DNA of 61,995 nt from Verrucomicrobia bacterium Tous-C9LFEB. Lineage in GTDB: Bacteria; Acidobacteriota; Terriglobia; Terriglobales; Acidobacteriaceae. Shown in pieces: positions 17,847-27,640 of this stretch (positions are counted from its first letter, which is position 1; every line of letters begins with the position of its first letter). The notes under the pieces are model-generated. The model made no database searches. It saw only the letters and a program-made list of their open reading frames with translations, and was not told the DNA's origin. Both the position numbers and the translations under genes were made by a program. The DNA is taken from the NCBI GenBank assembly GCA_903970445.1, contig CAJCIP010000075.1, positions 1-61,995 on the forward strand, in the 5' to 3' direction.

Positions 17847-19550
17847 TCAGGCGTCTTGAGCCTCCAGCTTTCGGTTCTTTCTATCCGCTCCGTCGTCATT
17901 TTCTTGTTCTGCTGGTTTCGCTCCTGCGTCGGTCATAAATTGTGCGCTGAGGGCACCAGCACAGGAAAGCAGAACCGAGAGCCAAATGATGCGCCTAAAG
18001 CCAAAAACAAAAGCCTGTTGGACTGCATTTCTTACCGCAGGATTATTTGTTGGAATTGCAGCGAGTTGCGCTCGTTGGCTCTTGATGGCGTTTCGCTCAG
18101 CCGCCTGAAGCGGTAATTGGTCCAGCCGGCGATCAAGGTCGTGATGGAAGGCGATCAGCAGCACATATCCAAACACGGCAACACCAAGTAATCCCGCGAG
18201 ACGGGAAAACGCGTTGTTTACGCCGGAGGCCACTCCCGCCTGTTTGACGGGCACCGCGTTCATCGCCGCAGTCGTGAGTGGAGCGACGCTAATCGCCATG
18301 CCGAGCCCGAGCACAGTGACCGCAGGAAAAAATGTCGTCCAATAAGAACCGCCGACTCCAGGCCGTGACGCCAGCGCGAAGCCGGCCGCTGCGACGAGCG
18401 GCCCAACCGTAAGTGGAAGTCGTGGACCGTATCTGCCAATCAGTTCACCAGACCAACGAGATAGAAGGAACAGCAAAGCAATCAATGGCAGCAGAGCCGC
18501 GCCGGCCTGTGTTGCGGTGTAGTGCTGCACCTGAATCAAGTCAAGCGGGAAGAAAAACAGCAGGCCGCTCAACGCTGTGTAGAGAAACAAGGTCAGCAGA
18601 TTAGCGGAAGAGAATGTTGCTGATCGAAATAATCCGAGCGGAAGCATGGGCGCACTTTTTCTCCGCTCGGTAAGAACCAGAAGAACGAGCGCCAGCGTTC
18701 CCGTAAGGGCCGTTAAAATGCCGGCCTTGCCGGCGTTTTGACCTTCTATCAAGGCAAACGTGATGCCGCCGAGACCGAGTGTTGCCAGGAGTGCGCCTGA
18801 CCAGTCGAGGTCACCCGTCATCTCCGGATTGCGGCTTTCAGGAACGCGCCATGAGCTGATGACAAGCACTGCCGCTGCGATCGGCAGGTTGATGAAGAAG
18901 ACCCACCGCCAGGAGGTGTGATCGACGAGCCAACCACCGAGAATGGGACCGACCGCGGCTGTCAGCGCACTGCAACCTGACCAGATTCCGATTGCCTTGC
19001 CGCGTGTCTCTACGGGGAATGTTGCGCTGATGAGCGCGAGGCTGCCGGGCACCAGCAGCGCAGCTCCGAAGCCCTGGAGTCCCCGCGCGACAATCAGCGA
19101 GTGAACGGATTGTGCCAGCCCGCACCATGCCGAACCAGCCGCGAACAACGCAACGCCGGAAGTGTAAACAACGCGGCGACCGTAAATGTCACCAAGCGAC
19201 CCACCAACGAGCAAGAGGGAAGCCAGGAACAGCGCGTACGCTTCGACAATCCATTGCATCTGAGTTGCCGTTGCGTGGAAGGCGGCCTGCAACGCAGGGA
19301 GTGCGACGTTCACCACCGTGCCATCAATGAAGGCCATGCTTGAGCCAAGGATCGTGGCTACGAGAACCCAGGTGCCAACCGCTCGCGTCGATGTGCGTGG
19401 GCCCTGTGAGTTAGCTGTCGTGCTTTCGTTTTCAGAGGAGATTGGCACCGGCAGGTCTGATGATACCGTTCGCCGGCGGCCTTCAACGCATCGGGCAACA
19501 TCGTTCTGGGAGCGAAGGGAATACCATTTGTTGCAATCAACAGATGCCAA
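17847..19550 (-). CDS. MFS drug-efflux transporter, DHA2 (EmrB/QacA) family
   Basis: Proton-coupled exporter in the inner membrane with about 14 helices over residues 60-560. DHA2 markers are visible: SSMAFIDGTVVNVALPALQ in helix 1, the WIVEAYALFLASLLLVGGSLGD stretch in two parts with GDIYGRR after helix 2, and GLQGFGAALLVPGSLALIS for motif C. The frame opens with TTG at 19550 without a clear ribosome site; the first ~50 residues are polar and the true start may be inside them, for example a GTG near residue 35. There is no adjacent regulator or membrane-fusion gene, so the substrate is unknown. Confidence 0.88.
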   Translation of the reverse strand: MASVDCNKWYSLRSQNDVARCVEGRRRTVSSDLPVPISSENESTTANSQGPRTSTRAVGTWVLVATILGSSMAFIDGTVVNVALPALQAAFHATATQMQWIVEAYALFLASLLLVGGSLGDIYGRRVVYTSGVALFAAGSAWCGLAQSVHSLIVARGLQGFGAALLVPGSLALISATFPVETRGKAIGIWSGCSALTAAVGPILGGWLVDHTSWRWVFFINLPIAAAVLVISSWRVPESRNPEMTGDLDWSGALLATLGLGGITFALIEGQNAGKAGILTALTGTLALVLLVLTERRKSAPMLPLGLFRSATFSSANLLTLFLYTALSGLLFFFPLDLIQVQHYTATQAGAALLPLIALLFLLSRWSGELIGRYGPRLPLTVGPLVAAAGFALASRPGVGGSYWTTFFPAVTVLGLGMAISVAPLTTAAMNAVPVKQAGVASGVNNAFSRLAGLLGVAVFGYVLLIAFHHDLDRRLDQLPLQAAERNAIKSQRAQLAAIPTNNPAVRNAVQQAFVFGFRRIIWLSVLLSCAGALSAQFMTDAGAKPAEQENDDGADRKNRKLEAQDA

Positions 19551-19579
19551 GGTTGTGTTCAGCAGCTTAGACTCACGAG

Positions 19580-19849
19580 ATGCAACGCTTCTTCCTGCTT
19601 TTCAAACGACCTTTGGGGATGATCGTCGTGAACGCGACATGCGCCGTAAGCGGCGCAGTTCAGGACGATGTGAACTGCCTCAGCAGACGCTTCCTGACGG
19701 TCTACGATTTGCAAGCCGCACTCGAGTCTGCACAACTGCTTACGGCGGAGATGAGACGTGCAATCGAGCATTTGCATGAGACGGAACAGTCGTTTGTAGA
19801 GGTGGATCGTGAAGCATGCGTAAAGCTGAGCATGCTTATGGAGAGCTAG
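19580..19849 (+). CDS. Small unknown protein, 89 aa
   Basis: Frame of 89 codons with codon use that looks like real coding sequence. The product has a hydrophobic/basic start and a helical second half (LTVYDLQAALESAQ, EMRRAIEHLHETE). No motif is recognised and the ribosome site is weak. It is divergent from the MFS gene with only about 30 bp between starts. An internal ATG at 19619 could be the true start. A competing minus-strand frame over the same bases looks less protein-like. Confidence 0.45.
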   Translation: MQRFFLLFKRPLGMIVVNATCAVSGAVQDDVNCLSRRFLTVYDLQAALESAQLLTAEMRRAIEHLHETEQSFVEVDREACVKLSMLMES

Positions 19850-19946
19850 CTCAACGCGGACCTTGGAAAGGATCAAGAGGGGGCGTCAGCCTCGTTAGCG
19901 GCACCACACCAGATCCAACTTGCGCGAGACGCTTGTACCGCAAGGC

Positions 19947-20177
19947 TTAGAAGCCACGACCGGATTTGATCTTGAACAGGCGATTGCGATTCGGCGCTTT
20001 TGGGCGGCGGTCGAGATGCTTCTCGAGCTCAAGGTCTCCAACTGCATTCGTCGCCGCTCCTACCCAGGCGCCGCACTCTTCGCATTCCAGAAGTAGGGTA
20101 TTGTCCTGGGCGAAGGCCTTTAGCGAGGCAATAGTTGGATAGCCCCGGTGCTCGATTCCTGTCTTAGCTGGCATCAA
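19947..20177 (-). CDS. Small unknown protein with a CxxC pair, 76 aa
   Basis: The 76-aa frame reads from TTG-ATG (20177 or 20174). It contains LLLECEECGAWVG, a single CxxC that could hold a metal or a disulphide, then a basic tail rich in Arg/Lys/Asn (RRPKAPNRNRLFKIKSGRGF). There is no membrane segment. No family is recognised. Its neighbours are an unknown on the plus strand and phosphoketolase, divergently placed. The reading is moderately convincing because the amino-acid mix is natural. Confidence 0.5.
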   Translation of the reverse strand: MMPAKTGIEHRGYPTIASLKAFAQDNTLLLECEECGAWVGAATNAVGDLELEKHLDRRPKAPNRNRLFKIKSGRGF

Positions 20178-20465
20178 CCTGAGCGTACCAGCTTTCGCTC
20201 GTTGAACCGTGATTCTCTTTTCCTCGCAAATTCAGCATGTCACGCCTGCGGGAGGTGGGCTCAAGTAGAGAGTGATCAAATTAAGACATTTTAAGACGTT
20301 CTTTGCGGCCCTACAGGAATGCATGTACTCGTTGCGAGTTGGTATGCAGCTGAATCGAAACGTCACAAGCAGTTCACTGCCGTTGCAAAGATGGCGCAGG
20401 ATCTTATTTCACGGCCATTCGCACAACTTGCATCTCAATAGGAACGATATCGGTCAAGGAGATGA
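20178..20465 (+). other. 288-bp leader region of phosphoketolase
   Basis: This stretch is AT-richer than its surroundings and holds no recognised gene. A 40-codon frame at 20319-20441 (starts MHVLVASWYAAESK, helical, ends LASQ) looks protein-like but lacks a proper ribosome site. AAGGAG at 20456-20461 serves the phosphoketolase ATG. Promoter boxes were not resolved. Confidence 0.4.
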
Positions 20466-22859
20466 ATGGAGCCTTTACAGCAGGATGAACTTCGGAAAAT
20501 AGATGCATACTGGCGCGCATGCAACTATCTCGCGGGCTCCATGATTTATCTTCGCGCAAACCCCTTGTTACGAGGACCCCTGAAGCCTGAACACATCAAG
20601 CGGCGGCTTCTCGGGCATTGGGGTACCGACCCCGGCCAGAGCTTCGTTTGGGTGCACCTAAACCGGCTCATCAAGCAGTACGACCTCAACGTAATGTATG
20701 TGGCTGGTCCTGGTCATGGAGCTCCGGCGACCCTTGCGAATGGCTATCTTGAAGGTCACTACTCTGAAATCTATCCTGATCGCAGCCGGGATGAAGCAGG
20801 CATGTTGCGCCTCTTTCAGATGTTCAGTTTTCCTGGCGGACTTGGTAGTCATTGCACTCCAGAAACACCTGGATCGATACACGAGGGCGGCGAGCTCGGC
20901 TACAGCCTTTCGCATGCGTTTGGCGCCGCGTTCGACAATCCTGATCTCATCGTGACCTGCGTTGTCGGCGATGGGGAGGCCGAAACAGGCCCGCTGGCGA
21001 CATCCTGGCATAGCAACAAGTTCCTCAATCCTGTGCGCGACGGAGCAGTTCTTCCCGTCCTGCACCTGAACGGTTACAAGATCGCGAACCCCACAATCTT
21101 TGCGCGGCTGGATCACGATGAAATCGACAGCTTATTTCGTGGCTATGGGTATACGCCACACTTTGTAGAAGGTGACGACCCTGCGGCCATGCACGTGGTC
21201 ATGGCACATGTTTTGGAAGAATGCATCCTGGAAATCCGTGCAATTCAGGAACGCGCTCGCAAGAATGACGCATCGAAAGCCGAACGTCCTCGCTGGCCGA
21301 TGATTGTGCTCCGCACTCCGAAGGGCTGGACTGGGCCGAAAGAAGTTCATGGCCACAAAGTAGAAGGCTTCTGGCGAGCACATCAGATTCCGGTGACTGA
21401 CCCCCTGACCGATCCAGGCAGCCTTGCGATTGTGGAGAGCTGGCTGCGCAGCTACAAGCCCGAAGTTCTCTTTGATGAGCATGGCACGTTGGTTGCGGAA
21501 CTTCAGGCGATGGCGCCGGAAGGGACTCGACGGATCACTGCGAATCCTCATGCGAACGGCGGCAACCTAACAGTTCCTTTAGACCTTCCGCGCTTCGCCG
21601 ATTACGCCGTGACGTTTGACAAGCCAGCTACGAATTACGCCTCTCCGACCGGAACAACGGCAAAGTTCCTGCGCGATGTGATGGCGCGGAACATGGACCG
21701 CTTCCGTGTCTTTGGTCCCGACGAAACCGCTTCCAACAAGTTGGATGGAATCTACGCAGCGTCGCCCAAGACATGGATGGAACCAATCGAAGAGATCGAT
21801 GCCGATGGAACTGAGATCGCGCATGATGGACGCGTAATGGAGATGCTCTCAGAACACACGCTTGAAGGATGGTTTGAAGGATACGTGCTCACAGGGAGGC
21901 ACGGTCTGCTTTCCAGCTACGAGGCTTTCATTCACATCATCGACAGCATGTTTAATCAACATGCGAAATGGCTTGAGAAATCCAAGAAGGAGCTGGACTG
22001 GAGAGCACCCGTCCCATCCGTCAACATCCTCATCTCTTCACTGGTGTGGCGACAGGATCACAACGGCTTTTCGCACCAGGATCCCGGCTTCCTCGATATC
22101 GTGACGAACAAGAGTCCGGAGGTGACACGGATCTATCTTCCACCGGACGCGAACTGCCTACTCTCCGTGACAGATCACTGCCTCCGGTCCCGCGATTACA
22201 TAAACGTCATCGTCTCCGACAAGCAAGAACATCTTGTTTATCTCGACATGGAAACCGCCGTCCGGCACTGCACGAAAGGAATCGGCATTTGGGATTGGCT
22301 GAGTTCGGATCTTGGCAGTGAGCCGGACGTCGTCATGGCCTGCGCTGGAGACATTCCAACGATGGAAGCTGTGGCGGCTGTCGCAATCCTGCGGGATAAG
22401 TTCCCGGATCTAAAAGTCAGGTTCGTCAATGTTGTAGACCTTTTCAAGTTGATGCCTGAGACGATGCACCCGCATGGATTGAGCGATGAAGACTTCGACT
22501 CGCTGTTCACAGTGAACAAGCCTGTGATCTTCAACTTCCACGCGTACGCAGCGCTCGTTCACAAGCTGACCTACAAGCGTAAGAACCACGAGAACCTGCA
22601 TGTGCATGGCTACAGTGAGAAGGGAAACATCGATACTCCGCTTGAGCTCGCCATGTTGAATGGGATTGACCGCTTTACTCTGTGCATTGACGTGATTGAG
22701 CGAGTGCCGCAGCTTCAGGCCACCGCCTCTCACGTGAAAGAGTGGCTCAAGGAGCAAATCATTGAGCATCGCAGGTATGCCTTCACGGAAGGCATTGATA
22801 GGCCTGAAATCAGCAACTGGGTGTGGCCGGAAGGTGTGCCGCAAACGAAGGGCATGTGA
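20466..22859 (+). CDS. xfp: Phosphoketolase (xylulose-5-P/fructose-6-P)
   Basis: Thiamine-diphosphate enzyme that splits xylulose-5-phosphate or fructose-6-phosphate with phosphate to acetyl phosphate plus a shorter sugar phosphate. The 797-aa length is normal. Visible family motifs: [29 protein letters not shown], the ThDP-binding [40 protein letters not shown] and QDPGF in the second half, and the C-terminal [15 protein letters not shown] is four bases before ATG. Its stop codon overlaps the acetate kinase start (TGATG), so acetyl phosphate made here is handed to an enzyme that makes acetate and ATP. Confidence 0.97.
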   Translation: MEPLQQDELRKIDAYWRACNYLAGSMIYLRANPLLRGPLKPEHIKRRLLGHWGTDPGQSFVWVHLNRLIKQYDLNVMYVAGPGHGAPATLANGYLEGHYSEIYPDRSRDEAGMLRLFQMFSFPGGLGSHCTPETPGSIHEGGELGYSLSHAFGAAFDNPDLIVTCVVGDGEAETGPLATSWHSNKFLNPVRDGAVLPVLHLNGYKIANPTIFARLDHDEIDSLFRGYGYTPHFVEGDDPAAMHVVMAHVLEECILEIRAIQERARKNDASKAERPRWPMIVLRTPKGWTGPKEVHGHKVEGFWRAHQIPVTDPLTDPGSLAIVESWLRSYKPEVLFDEHGTLVAELQAMAPEGTRRITANPHANGGNLTVPLDLPRFADYAVTFDKPATNYASPTGTTAKFLRDVMARNMDRFRVFGPDETASNKLDGIYAASPKTWMEPIEEIDADGTEIAHDGRVMEMLSEHTLEGWFEGYVLTGRHGLLSSYEAFIHIIDSMFNQHAKWLEKSKKELDWRAPVPSVNILISSLVWRQDHNGFSHQDPGFLDIVTNKSPEVTRIYLPPDANCLLSVTDHCLRSRDYINVIVSDKQEHLVYLDMETAVRHCTKGIGIWDWLSSDLGSEPDVVMACAGDIPTMEAVAAVAILRDKFPDLKVRFVNVVDLFKLMPETMHPHGLSDEDFDSLFTVNKPVIFNFHAYAALVHKLTYKRKNHENLHVHGYSEKGNIDTPLELAMLNGIDRFTLCIDVIERVPQLQATASHVKEWLKEQIIEHRRYAFTEGIDRPEISNWVWPEGVPQTKGM

Positions 22860-24001
22860 TGGCGGAACAAGGTTCGATCCTGGTCTTCAACAGTGGTAGC
22901 TCTTCTCTTAAGTTGGGATTGTTCACTGAGGTAGAAGGAGTTTTGAAACCGTTGTGCGAAGGTGAGGCCGACGGTATTGGCCGAGCATCGGGAAAACTCG
23001 AGCTGAAGGACGCGGACGGCCAGACCTTGTTGCGACAAGAGCAACCTATCGCATCGCAAGAGGAAGCTCTCGAGCACCTGGTGACGAAGCTCCGCGGACT
23101 ATACAAGCAAGGGCCCACGGCTATTGGGCACCGCGTGGTTCACGGGGGGCCTCAGCTACGCGAGCATGTGCTGATCACGCCTGATGTAATGCGGCAGTTG
23201 GAATCGGCAGTGCACTTCGCTCCACTACATATTCCAGAGGCGCTTCGTATCATCCGCAAAGCGCAGGAGCTATTTCCGAAGACACCTCAGGTCGCGTGCT
23301 TTGACACAACCTTCCATCGCACGATGCCCGAAGTAGCTACGCACTTGCCTATGCCCATGCGTTATTACAAGGCCGGTGTGCAGCGCTATGGCTTCCATGG
23401 ACTTTCCTGCGAATCAGTGCTGCGTCGCATCGCGCAACCGCTGCCCGCGAAGATCGTCATCGCCCATCTTGGCGGAGGATCGAGTGTCACGGCGGTTCTC
23501 GATGGCAAATCACGAGATACTTCCATGGGCCTGAGCCCCACCGGCGGTGTACCTATGAGCCTACGCACAGGCGATCTTGACCCAGCGGTACTGCTTTACC
23601 TGCTGCGTACGGAGAGTCTTTCCGCCGACGCTATTGAGAAGCTCGTGAACCATGACTGCGGTCTCTTTGCGTTGTCCAATGGCGAGTCCGATATGCAGGC
23701 TCTCCTTAGTCGGAGTGACGAGGCTGCTGCTCTGGCCATCGATGTTTTTGTTACATCCATCAGGAAAGCGATCGGGGGCTATGCAGCGTTGCTCGGAGGC
23801 ATCGATCTGCTGATTTTCACCGGGGGCATTGGCGAACATTCGGCTGAGATCCGAAAAAATATCCTTGCTAATTTAGAGTTCCTCGGCTTAACGGAAAGCG
23901 GTGACGAGGTTTTACATCTCCCGGCACAAGAAGAGCTCCAAATCGCGCTGCACACGCGTCAAGTGCTAGGCAAGCGAGAAACCAATGGAACAAACCTCTA
24001 A
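22859..24001 (+). CDS. ackA: Acetate kinase
   Basis: Transfers phosphate from acetyl phosphate to ADP. The 380-aa ASKHA-fold protein has ILVFNSGSSSLKLGLF at the start, GHRVVHGG, CFDTTFHRTMP, HLGGGSSVTAVLDGKS and FTGGIGEHS. The chosen ATG overlaps the phosphoketolase stop by one base (TGATG), a translational-coupling arrangement; the frame is open further upstream but inside xfp. Slightly short of the ~400 aa usual for AckA. Together with xfp it forms the ATP-yielding half of a phosphoketolase shunt. Confidence 0.96.
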   Translation: MAEQGSILVFNSGSSSLKLGLFTEVEGVLKPLCEGEADGIGRASGKLELKDADGQTLLRQEQPIASQEEALEHLVTKLRGLYKQGPTAIGHRVVHGGPQLREHVLITPDVMRQLESAVHFAPLHIPEALRIIRKAQELFPKTPQVACFDTTFHRTMPEVATHLPMPMRYYKAGVQRYGFHGLSCESVLRRIAQPLPAKIVIAHLGGGSSVTAVLDGKSRDTSMGLSPTGGVPMSLRTGDLDPAVLLYLLRTESLSADAIEKLVNHDCGLFALSNGESDMQALLSRSDEAAALAIDVFVTSIRKAIGGYAALLGGIDLLIFTGGIGEHSAEIRKNILANLEFLGLTESGDEVLHLPAQEELQIALHTRQVLGKRETNGTNL

Positions 24002-24449
24002 CAGCGTAATCATTCGACTTATTGCGATCTTCAAACTTCTAAAGGCTTTAAGCCTTCTCGCCGTGGGATGGGCAGCTCTTAAACTGCTCCATACTGATGC
24101 TGCAACACAGCTAGATCATTGGGTTGAGAGATTTGGTCTAGAAGCCGGAGGAAGGTACGTGGACCTTGCCGCCGGCAGACTCGCGAGCGTGCCGCCAGAG
24201 AGAATTAAGGATGTTGGACTAGGAAGTTTCGTCTATGCAGCGCTGTTCTTCGTTGAGGGTTTCGGGCTGTGGCTAGGGAAGCGTTGGGCGGAGTGGTTCA
24301 CATGCATGATTACCGCTTCGCTCGTGCCGCTTGAAATCTACGAGCTGCATCGTCATGCGACGGCGACGAAGGCAATCGTGCTCGTCATCAATGTAGCTGT
24401 TGTTGTGTATCTGGCCGTTCGCATTCGTACGAGTCCAACACCGAAATAA
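23985..24449 (+). CDS. DUF2127 membrane protein
   Basis: A 154-aa protein with about four membrane helices (near residues 10-35, 80-100, 103-122 and 128-146), overlapping the end of ackA by 17 bases and so probably coupled to it. The pattern IRLIAIFKLLKALSLLAVG and later FFVEGFGLWLGKRWAEWFT fits DUF2127 as I remember it. The function of the family is unknown. Because it is in the phosphoketolase-acetate kinase transcript, a role in acetate or ion traffic is possible but only inference. Confidence 0.75.
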   Translation: MEQTSNSVIIRLIAIFKLLKALSLLAVGWAALKLLHTDAATQLDHWVERFGLEAGGRYVDLAAGRLASVPPERIKDVGLGSFVYAALFFVEGFGLWLGKRWAEWFTCMITASLVPLEIYELHRHATATKAIVLVINVAVVVYLAVRIRTSPTPK

Positions 24450-24475
24450 GAGCGACTGCTTCAAGAAATCTGGAG

Positions 24476-24492
24476 GCACTCGATGCGAGTGC
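24476..24492. terminator. Hairpin between convergent genes
   Basis: A perfect seven-base inverted repeat (GCACTCG, three-base loop, CGAGTGC) lies in the 83-bp gap between the DUF2127 gene and the convergent gluconokinase gene. No T-run follows on either strand, so its role as a terminator is tentative. Confidence 0.35.
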
Positions 24493-24532
24493 AGCGGCTG
24501 CTGTGCTTGCAGTGGTGCTTACGCTCCATCTG

Positions 24533-25027
24533 CTAATTGGATGTGAGCTTAGCAATGATCTCGTTAACGACCTCGCGAGGTTCGTGGTCGTTGATAACGC
24601 TAATCGCATCGGAAGGCAGCTCGAGAGTAGCGAACTGGCTGTCGAGCAGCTTTGGATTCATGAATTCATGCTGGCGTTTCGCCAGGCGGGCGGCAATGAG
24701 TTCGCGGGAGCCCTCCAATAGGACGAAGTGAACTTGCTTCGACGGAAGCCCCGAGGAAAGCAAATCTCGGTACTGCTGCTTCAGCGCTGAACAGACAATC
24801 ACGCAGCCTTGCCTCCGTTTATGCAAGCTCTGTGCGAGCTTGTTGAGCACGGCGAGCCAAGGTTTGCGATCAGCGTCGGTAAGTGGTTGGCCAGCCGCCA
24901 TCTTCGCCTTGTTCGCGGCCGGGTGGAAATCGTCTCCGTCGTAGAAGGAAATCGCCAGACGCTCCGCGAGCAGCTTGCCGATGGTCGACTTGCCGGAGCC
25001 ACTCACGCCCATGACGAATAGAATCAT
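24533..25027 (-). CDS. gntK: Gluconokinase
   Basis: Phosphorylates D-gluconate to 6-phosphogluconate, entry to the pentose phosphate or Entner-Doudoroff routes. The 164-aa P-loop kinase has MGVSGSGKSTIGKLLAERL, the gluconate-binding FYDGDDFHPAANKAKMAAGQPLTD in two parts, CSALKQQYRDLL and the lid-region FVLLEGSRELIAARLAKR. Length and motifs match GntK/IdnK. Its ATG overlaps the stop of the upstream oxidoreductase by four bases (ATGA), so the two are translated as one unit. It converges with the phosphoketolase group, which consumes pentose phosphates. Confidence 0.93.
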   Translation of the reverse strand: MILFVMGVSGSGKSTIGKLLAERLAISFYDGDDFHPAANKAKMAAGQPLTDADRKPWLAVLNKLAQSLHKRRQGCVIVCSALKQQYRDLLSSGLPSKQVHFVLLEGSRELIAARLAKRQHEFMNPKLLDSQFATLELPSDAISVINDHEPREVVNEIIAKLTSN

Positions 25028-26214
25028 GCTTCGAGAACGACGCTCTTTCTGCTGTGGGCGGCCTGGTAGATGGCTTCCATGATCACGTGGTCACGCAAAC
25101 CTTCCTCGCCTGGTGTGTGCGGCTCTTTCTTCTCGAGTATGCATTCAGCGAAATGGTCCATCTCTAAGGCAAACTGATTTTTCTCTCCGATCTGCGGCGC
25201 TGTTTCTGTTTCCATATCACCCTGCAGCTTGGAGTAGCGGAGCTTGTTGCCATGGTAAGCAAATGCCGGAGACAGCTCAGCCCATGCCTGATCGCCTTCG
25301 ATGCGGAGGAACTGGCTCTTATGTACGTCGTAGCTCGTTGAACAACTAGCGATGAGACCGGACGGAAACTTTAGGGTGAAGCTGCAGCTCGCTTCAACCT
25401 GCGTGAAGCGAGGGTCGTCGCGCGGCTGCCAGATTGTTGCCGAAACCTCGCTGGGCTCTTCTCCTGAGAGGAAGCGAGCAGCATTCAAGCAGTACAGTCC
25501 CACATCAGGAAGGCATCCTCCGCCTGCGAGCTTCAAATTCAAACGCCACTGTGTTGGATCGCCCTGCTGCTGGGAGTTGGAGGATACGAAGCCATGCACT
25601 TTGCCCAGCGCACCGTTTGCTATGCTTTGGCGCAGGGCCTTATTGTTGGGTTCATATTGCTGCCGATACGCGATCATCAGCTTGACGCCCGCGGCTTTGC
25701 AGCTGCGAATCATGGTGCGAGCTTCCTGACTCGAAACCGCCATCGGCTTCTCACACAGGACATGCTTCTTGATCTTCGCTGCACGCGTGACGTATTCCGC
25801 ATGAAGGCCGTTCGGGAGGACGACATACACCACGTCTACGCGAGGGTTTTCAGCGAGACGCTCAAAGGAGTCATATCCGTATACACCTGCGGCATCGATG
25901 CCGTACTGGTCGGCAATCTTTAGCGCCTTCGTACGATCGCCGCTGACAAGCGCAACCGGTGTGCAGTATTGGGATACCGCGAACGCGGGCAGAATCTGAT
26001 CCAGAGAAAGTCTTCCTAAACCAACAATGGCGTACCCGATGCGGCGCTTTGTGGGCAGGAACGGCCCTGGTGCTTTTTCATCCTGCTCTGAAGGTCCATG
26101 AATCTGAGAAAGCTGAACCTCATTCGCTGCGTTCGGACTCTGATCATTTTGCATGAAAGCGCCTGGAACGGCAGATGCCACCCCAACGCTGCGGACGAAC
26201 TCACGACGTGTCAT
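25024..26214 (-). CDS. Gfo/Idh/MocA-family oxidoreductase, Tat-exported
   Basis: NAD(P)-dependent sugar dehydrogenase or oxidoreductase of 396 aa. The N-terminus TRREFVRSVGVASAV is a twin-arginine signal, as in glucose-fructose oxidoreductase, so it probably acts in the periplasm with bound NADP. The Rossmann motif is YAIVGLGRLS near residue 65, followed by the family EKP motif (HVLCEKPMAVS) and a substrate domain with GGGCLPDVGLYCLNAAR. tatB-tatC are present at 49-50 kb. It is coupled to gluconokinase, so oxidation of a sugar to a lactone/aldonate that is then phosphorylated is an attractive inference. Confidence 0.88.
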   Translation of the reverse strand: MTRREFVRSVGVASAVPGAFMQNDQSPNAANEVQLSQIHGPSEQDEKAPGPFLPTKRRIGYAIVGLGRLSLDQILPAFAVSQYCTPVALVSGDRTKALKIADQYGIDAAGVYGYDSFERLAENPRVDVVYVVLPNGLHAEYVTRAAKIKKHVLCEKPMAVSSQEARTMIRSCKAAGVKLMIAYRQQYEPNNKALRQSIANGALGKVHGFVSSNSQQQGDPTQWRLNLKLAGGGCLPDVGLYCLNAARFLSGEEPSEVSATIWQPRDDPRFTQVEASCSFTLKFPSGLIASCSTSYDVHKSQFLRIEGDQAWAELSPAFAYHGNKLRYSKLQGDMETETAPQIGEKNQFALEMDHFAECILEKKEPHTPGEEGLRDHVIMEAIYQAAHSRKSVVLEA

Positions 26215-26366
26215 GTGTAGACTCCATCTCTCATTTGCGTGCGTCGATATAGCTCTAGGATGCGGTCAGGCTGCGCAACGTCTTGCTTGTAGCTTAGTGT
26301 CAGCTTGAGCAGTTTCGCGCACACGGAAAGAGCTAAGAGTGTCGGGCATGACTCCGCAACAAAGGA

Positions 26367-26391
26367 AAATGCCTCCCGTTGGGAGGCATTT
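26367..26391 (-). terminator. Terminator of the nrdAB transcript
   Basis: A perfect eleven-base stem (AAATGCCTCCC with GGGAGGCATTT) and three-base loop, 43 bases past the nrdB stop. Read on the minus strand it is followed by TTTTCCTTT. The plus side also has TTTCTT, so it may work both ways. Confidence 0.85.
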
Positions 26392-26434
26392 CTTAGCGAA
26401 TCTGTGAATAAGCTCTACAAGAGCAGACGCTCGC

Positions 26435-27622
26435 TCAATCCCACCCGAGCGAGCCGCCTGTCTGGTACTCGATCACTCGTGTCTCGAAGAAGTTCTTCTC
26501 CTTCTTGAGGTCCATGGCTTCGCTCATCCACGGAAACGGATTTTCGGTTTCGGGGAACACGGGCGCCAGACCAATCTGCGCGCAACGACGATTTGCGATG
26601 AAATGCATGTACTGTTCGCAGAGGCCCGGACCGAGGCCGAGAAATCCGTTCGGCATCGTGTCTCGGCCGTAAGCAGCTTCAAGCTCGGCGGCCGAACGAA
26701 GCATGCCGCTTACTTCGTTCTGGAATTCATTTGTCCACAGCCTCGGGTTCTCGGCCTTGATTTGATTGATGACGTCGATGCCAAAGTTCAGGTGAATGCT
26801 CTCGTCGCGAAGAATGTACTGGTATTGCTCTGCAATGCCGACCATCTTGTTGCGACGGCCAAGCGAAAGAATCTGCGCGAACCCCGTGTAGAACCACATA
26901 CCTTCGAAAACGACATAGAACGCGATGAGGTCGCGAAGAAATGCGCGGTCGTTTGCCTCGGTGCCGGTCTGAAAAGAGGGATCGGACAGAGCCTGCGTGT
27001 ACTTGATGGCCCAGGAAGCCTTCTCCGTGATGGAGGGCACTTCGCGGTACATGTTGAACAACTCGCCTTCATCAAGGCCCAGGCTTTCAACGATGTATTG
27101 AAAGGTGTGCGTGTGAACTGCTTCTTCGAAGGCCTGACGCAAGAGATACTGGCGGCACTCAGGATTGGTGAGGTGTCGGTAAATGGCCAGCACGATATTG
27201 TTTGCGACGAGCGACTCTGAGGCCGCGAAGAAACCGAGATTGCGCTTGATCGCGCGGCGCTCGTCCGGAGTGAGGCCGTTCGGGCTCTTCCACAAGGCGA
27301 TGTCCGCCTGCATGGAGACTTCGGTGGGCATCCAGTGATTGTTGCAGCCGGCGAGATATTTTTCCCATGCCCACTTGTACTTCAGCGGAAGAAGCTGATT
27401 CACATCGGCGCGGCAGTTGATCATCGCCTTGTCGTCCACGCGCACTCTTCCACCGCTACTATCGACCGCCAGCTGGGCCGATGACGTGGTGGTGTTGGAA
27501 ACGGGAACACGCCCAGCGCCTACCGTCGCAATCGGCGGTGTCGAAGTCACGAGGACAGGAGGCTTCTGTGTGAGTACAGGTGCTGGTGCTTCTTCTATCT
27601 CTACGTCGGACCAATCAAGCAT
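26435..27622 (-). CDS. nrdB: Ribonucleotide reductase small subunit, class Ic type
   Basis: R2 subunit (395 aa) that stores the oxidising equivalent for making deoxyribonucleotides. Metal ligands are recognisable: E136 (FFAASESL), E167 and H170 (AFEEAVH), E240 (FEGMWFYTG), E274 and H277 (RDESIHLNF). The position that holds the radical Tyr in class Ia/b is Phe174 (HTHTFQY), and the first ligand is Glu rather than Asp. Both are the marks of the Chlamydia trachomatis-type Mn/Fe class Ic protein, including counterparts of its Tyr129 and Tyr222 (here Y176 and Y269). An N-terminal ~75-residue extension is low complexity. AAGGAG precedes the ATG by seven bases. It follows nrdA by 18 bases. Confidence 0.96.
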   Translation of the reverse strand: MLDWSDVEIEEAPAPVLTQKPPVLVTSTPPIATVGAGRVPVSNTTTSSAQLAVDSSGGRVRVDDKAMINCRADVNQLLPLKYKWAWEKYLAGCNNHWMPTEVSMQADIALWKSPNGLTPDERRAIKRNLGFFAASESLVANNIVLAIYRHLTNPECRQYLLRQAFEEAVHTHTFQYIVESLGLDEGELFNMYREVPSITEKASWAIKYTQALSDPSFQTGTEANDRAFLRDLIAFYVVFEGMWFYTGFAQILSLGRRNKMVGIAEQYQYILRDESIHLNFGIDVINQIKAENPRLWTNEFQNEVSGMLRSAAELEAAYGRDTMPNGFLGLGPGLCEQYMHFIANRRCAQIGLAPVFPETENPFPWMSEAMDLKKEKNFFETRVIEYQTGGSLGWD

Positions 27623-27640
27623 TTCTAGCTCCTTTCCTGC

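Noticed and set aside
17744..19550. Integration of the MFS transporter at the tRNA-Ala gene
   Set aside because: The tRNA is complete and no duplicated 3' tRNA end or integrase gene is visible in the neighbourhood.
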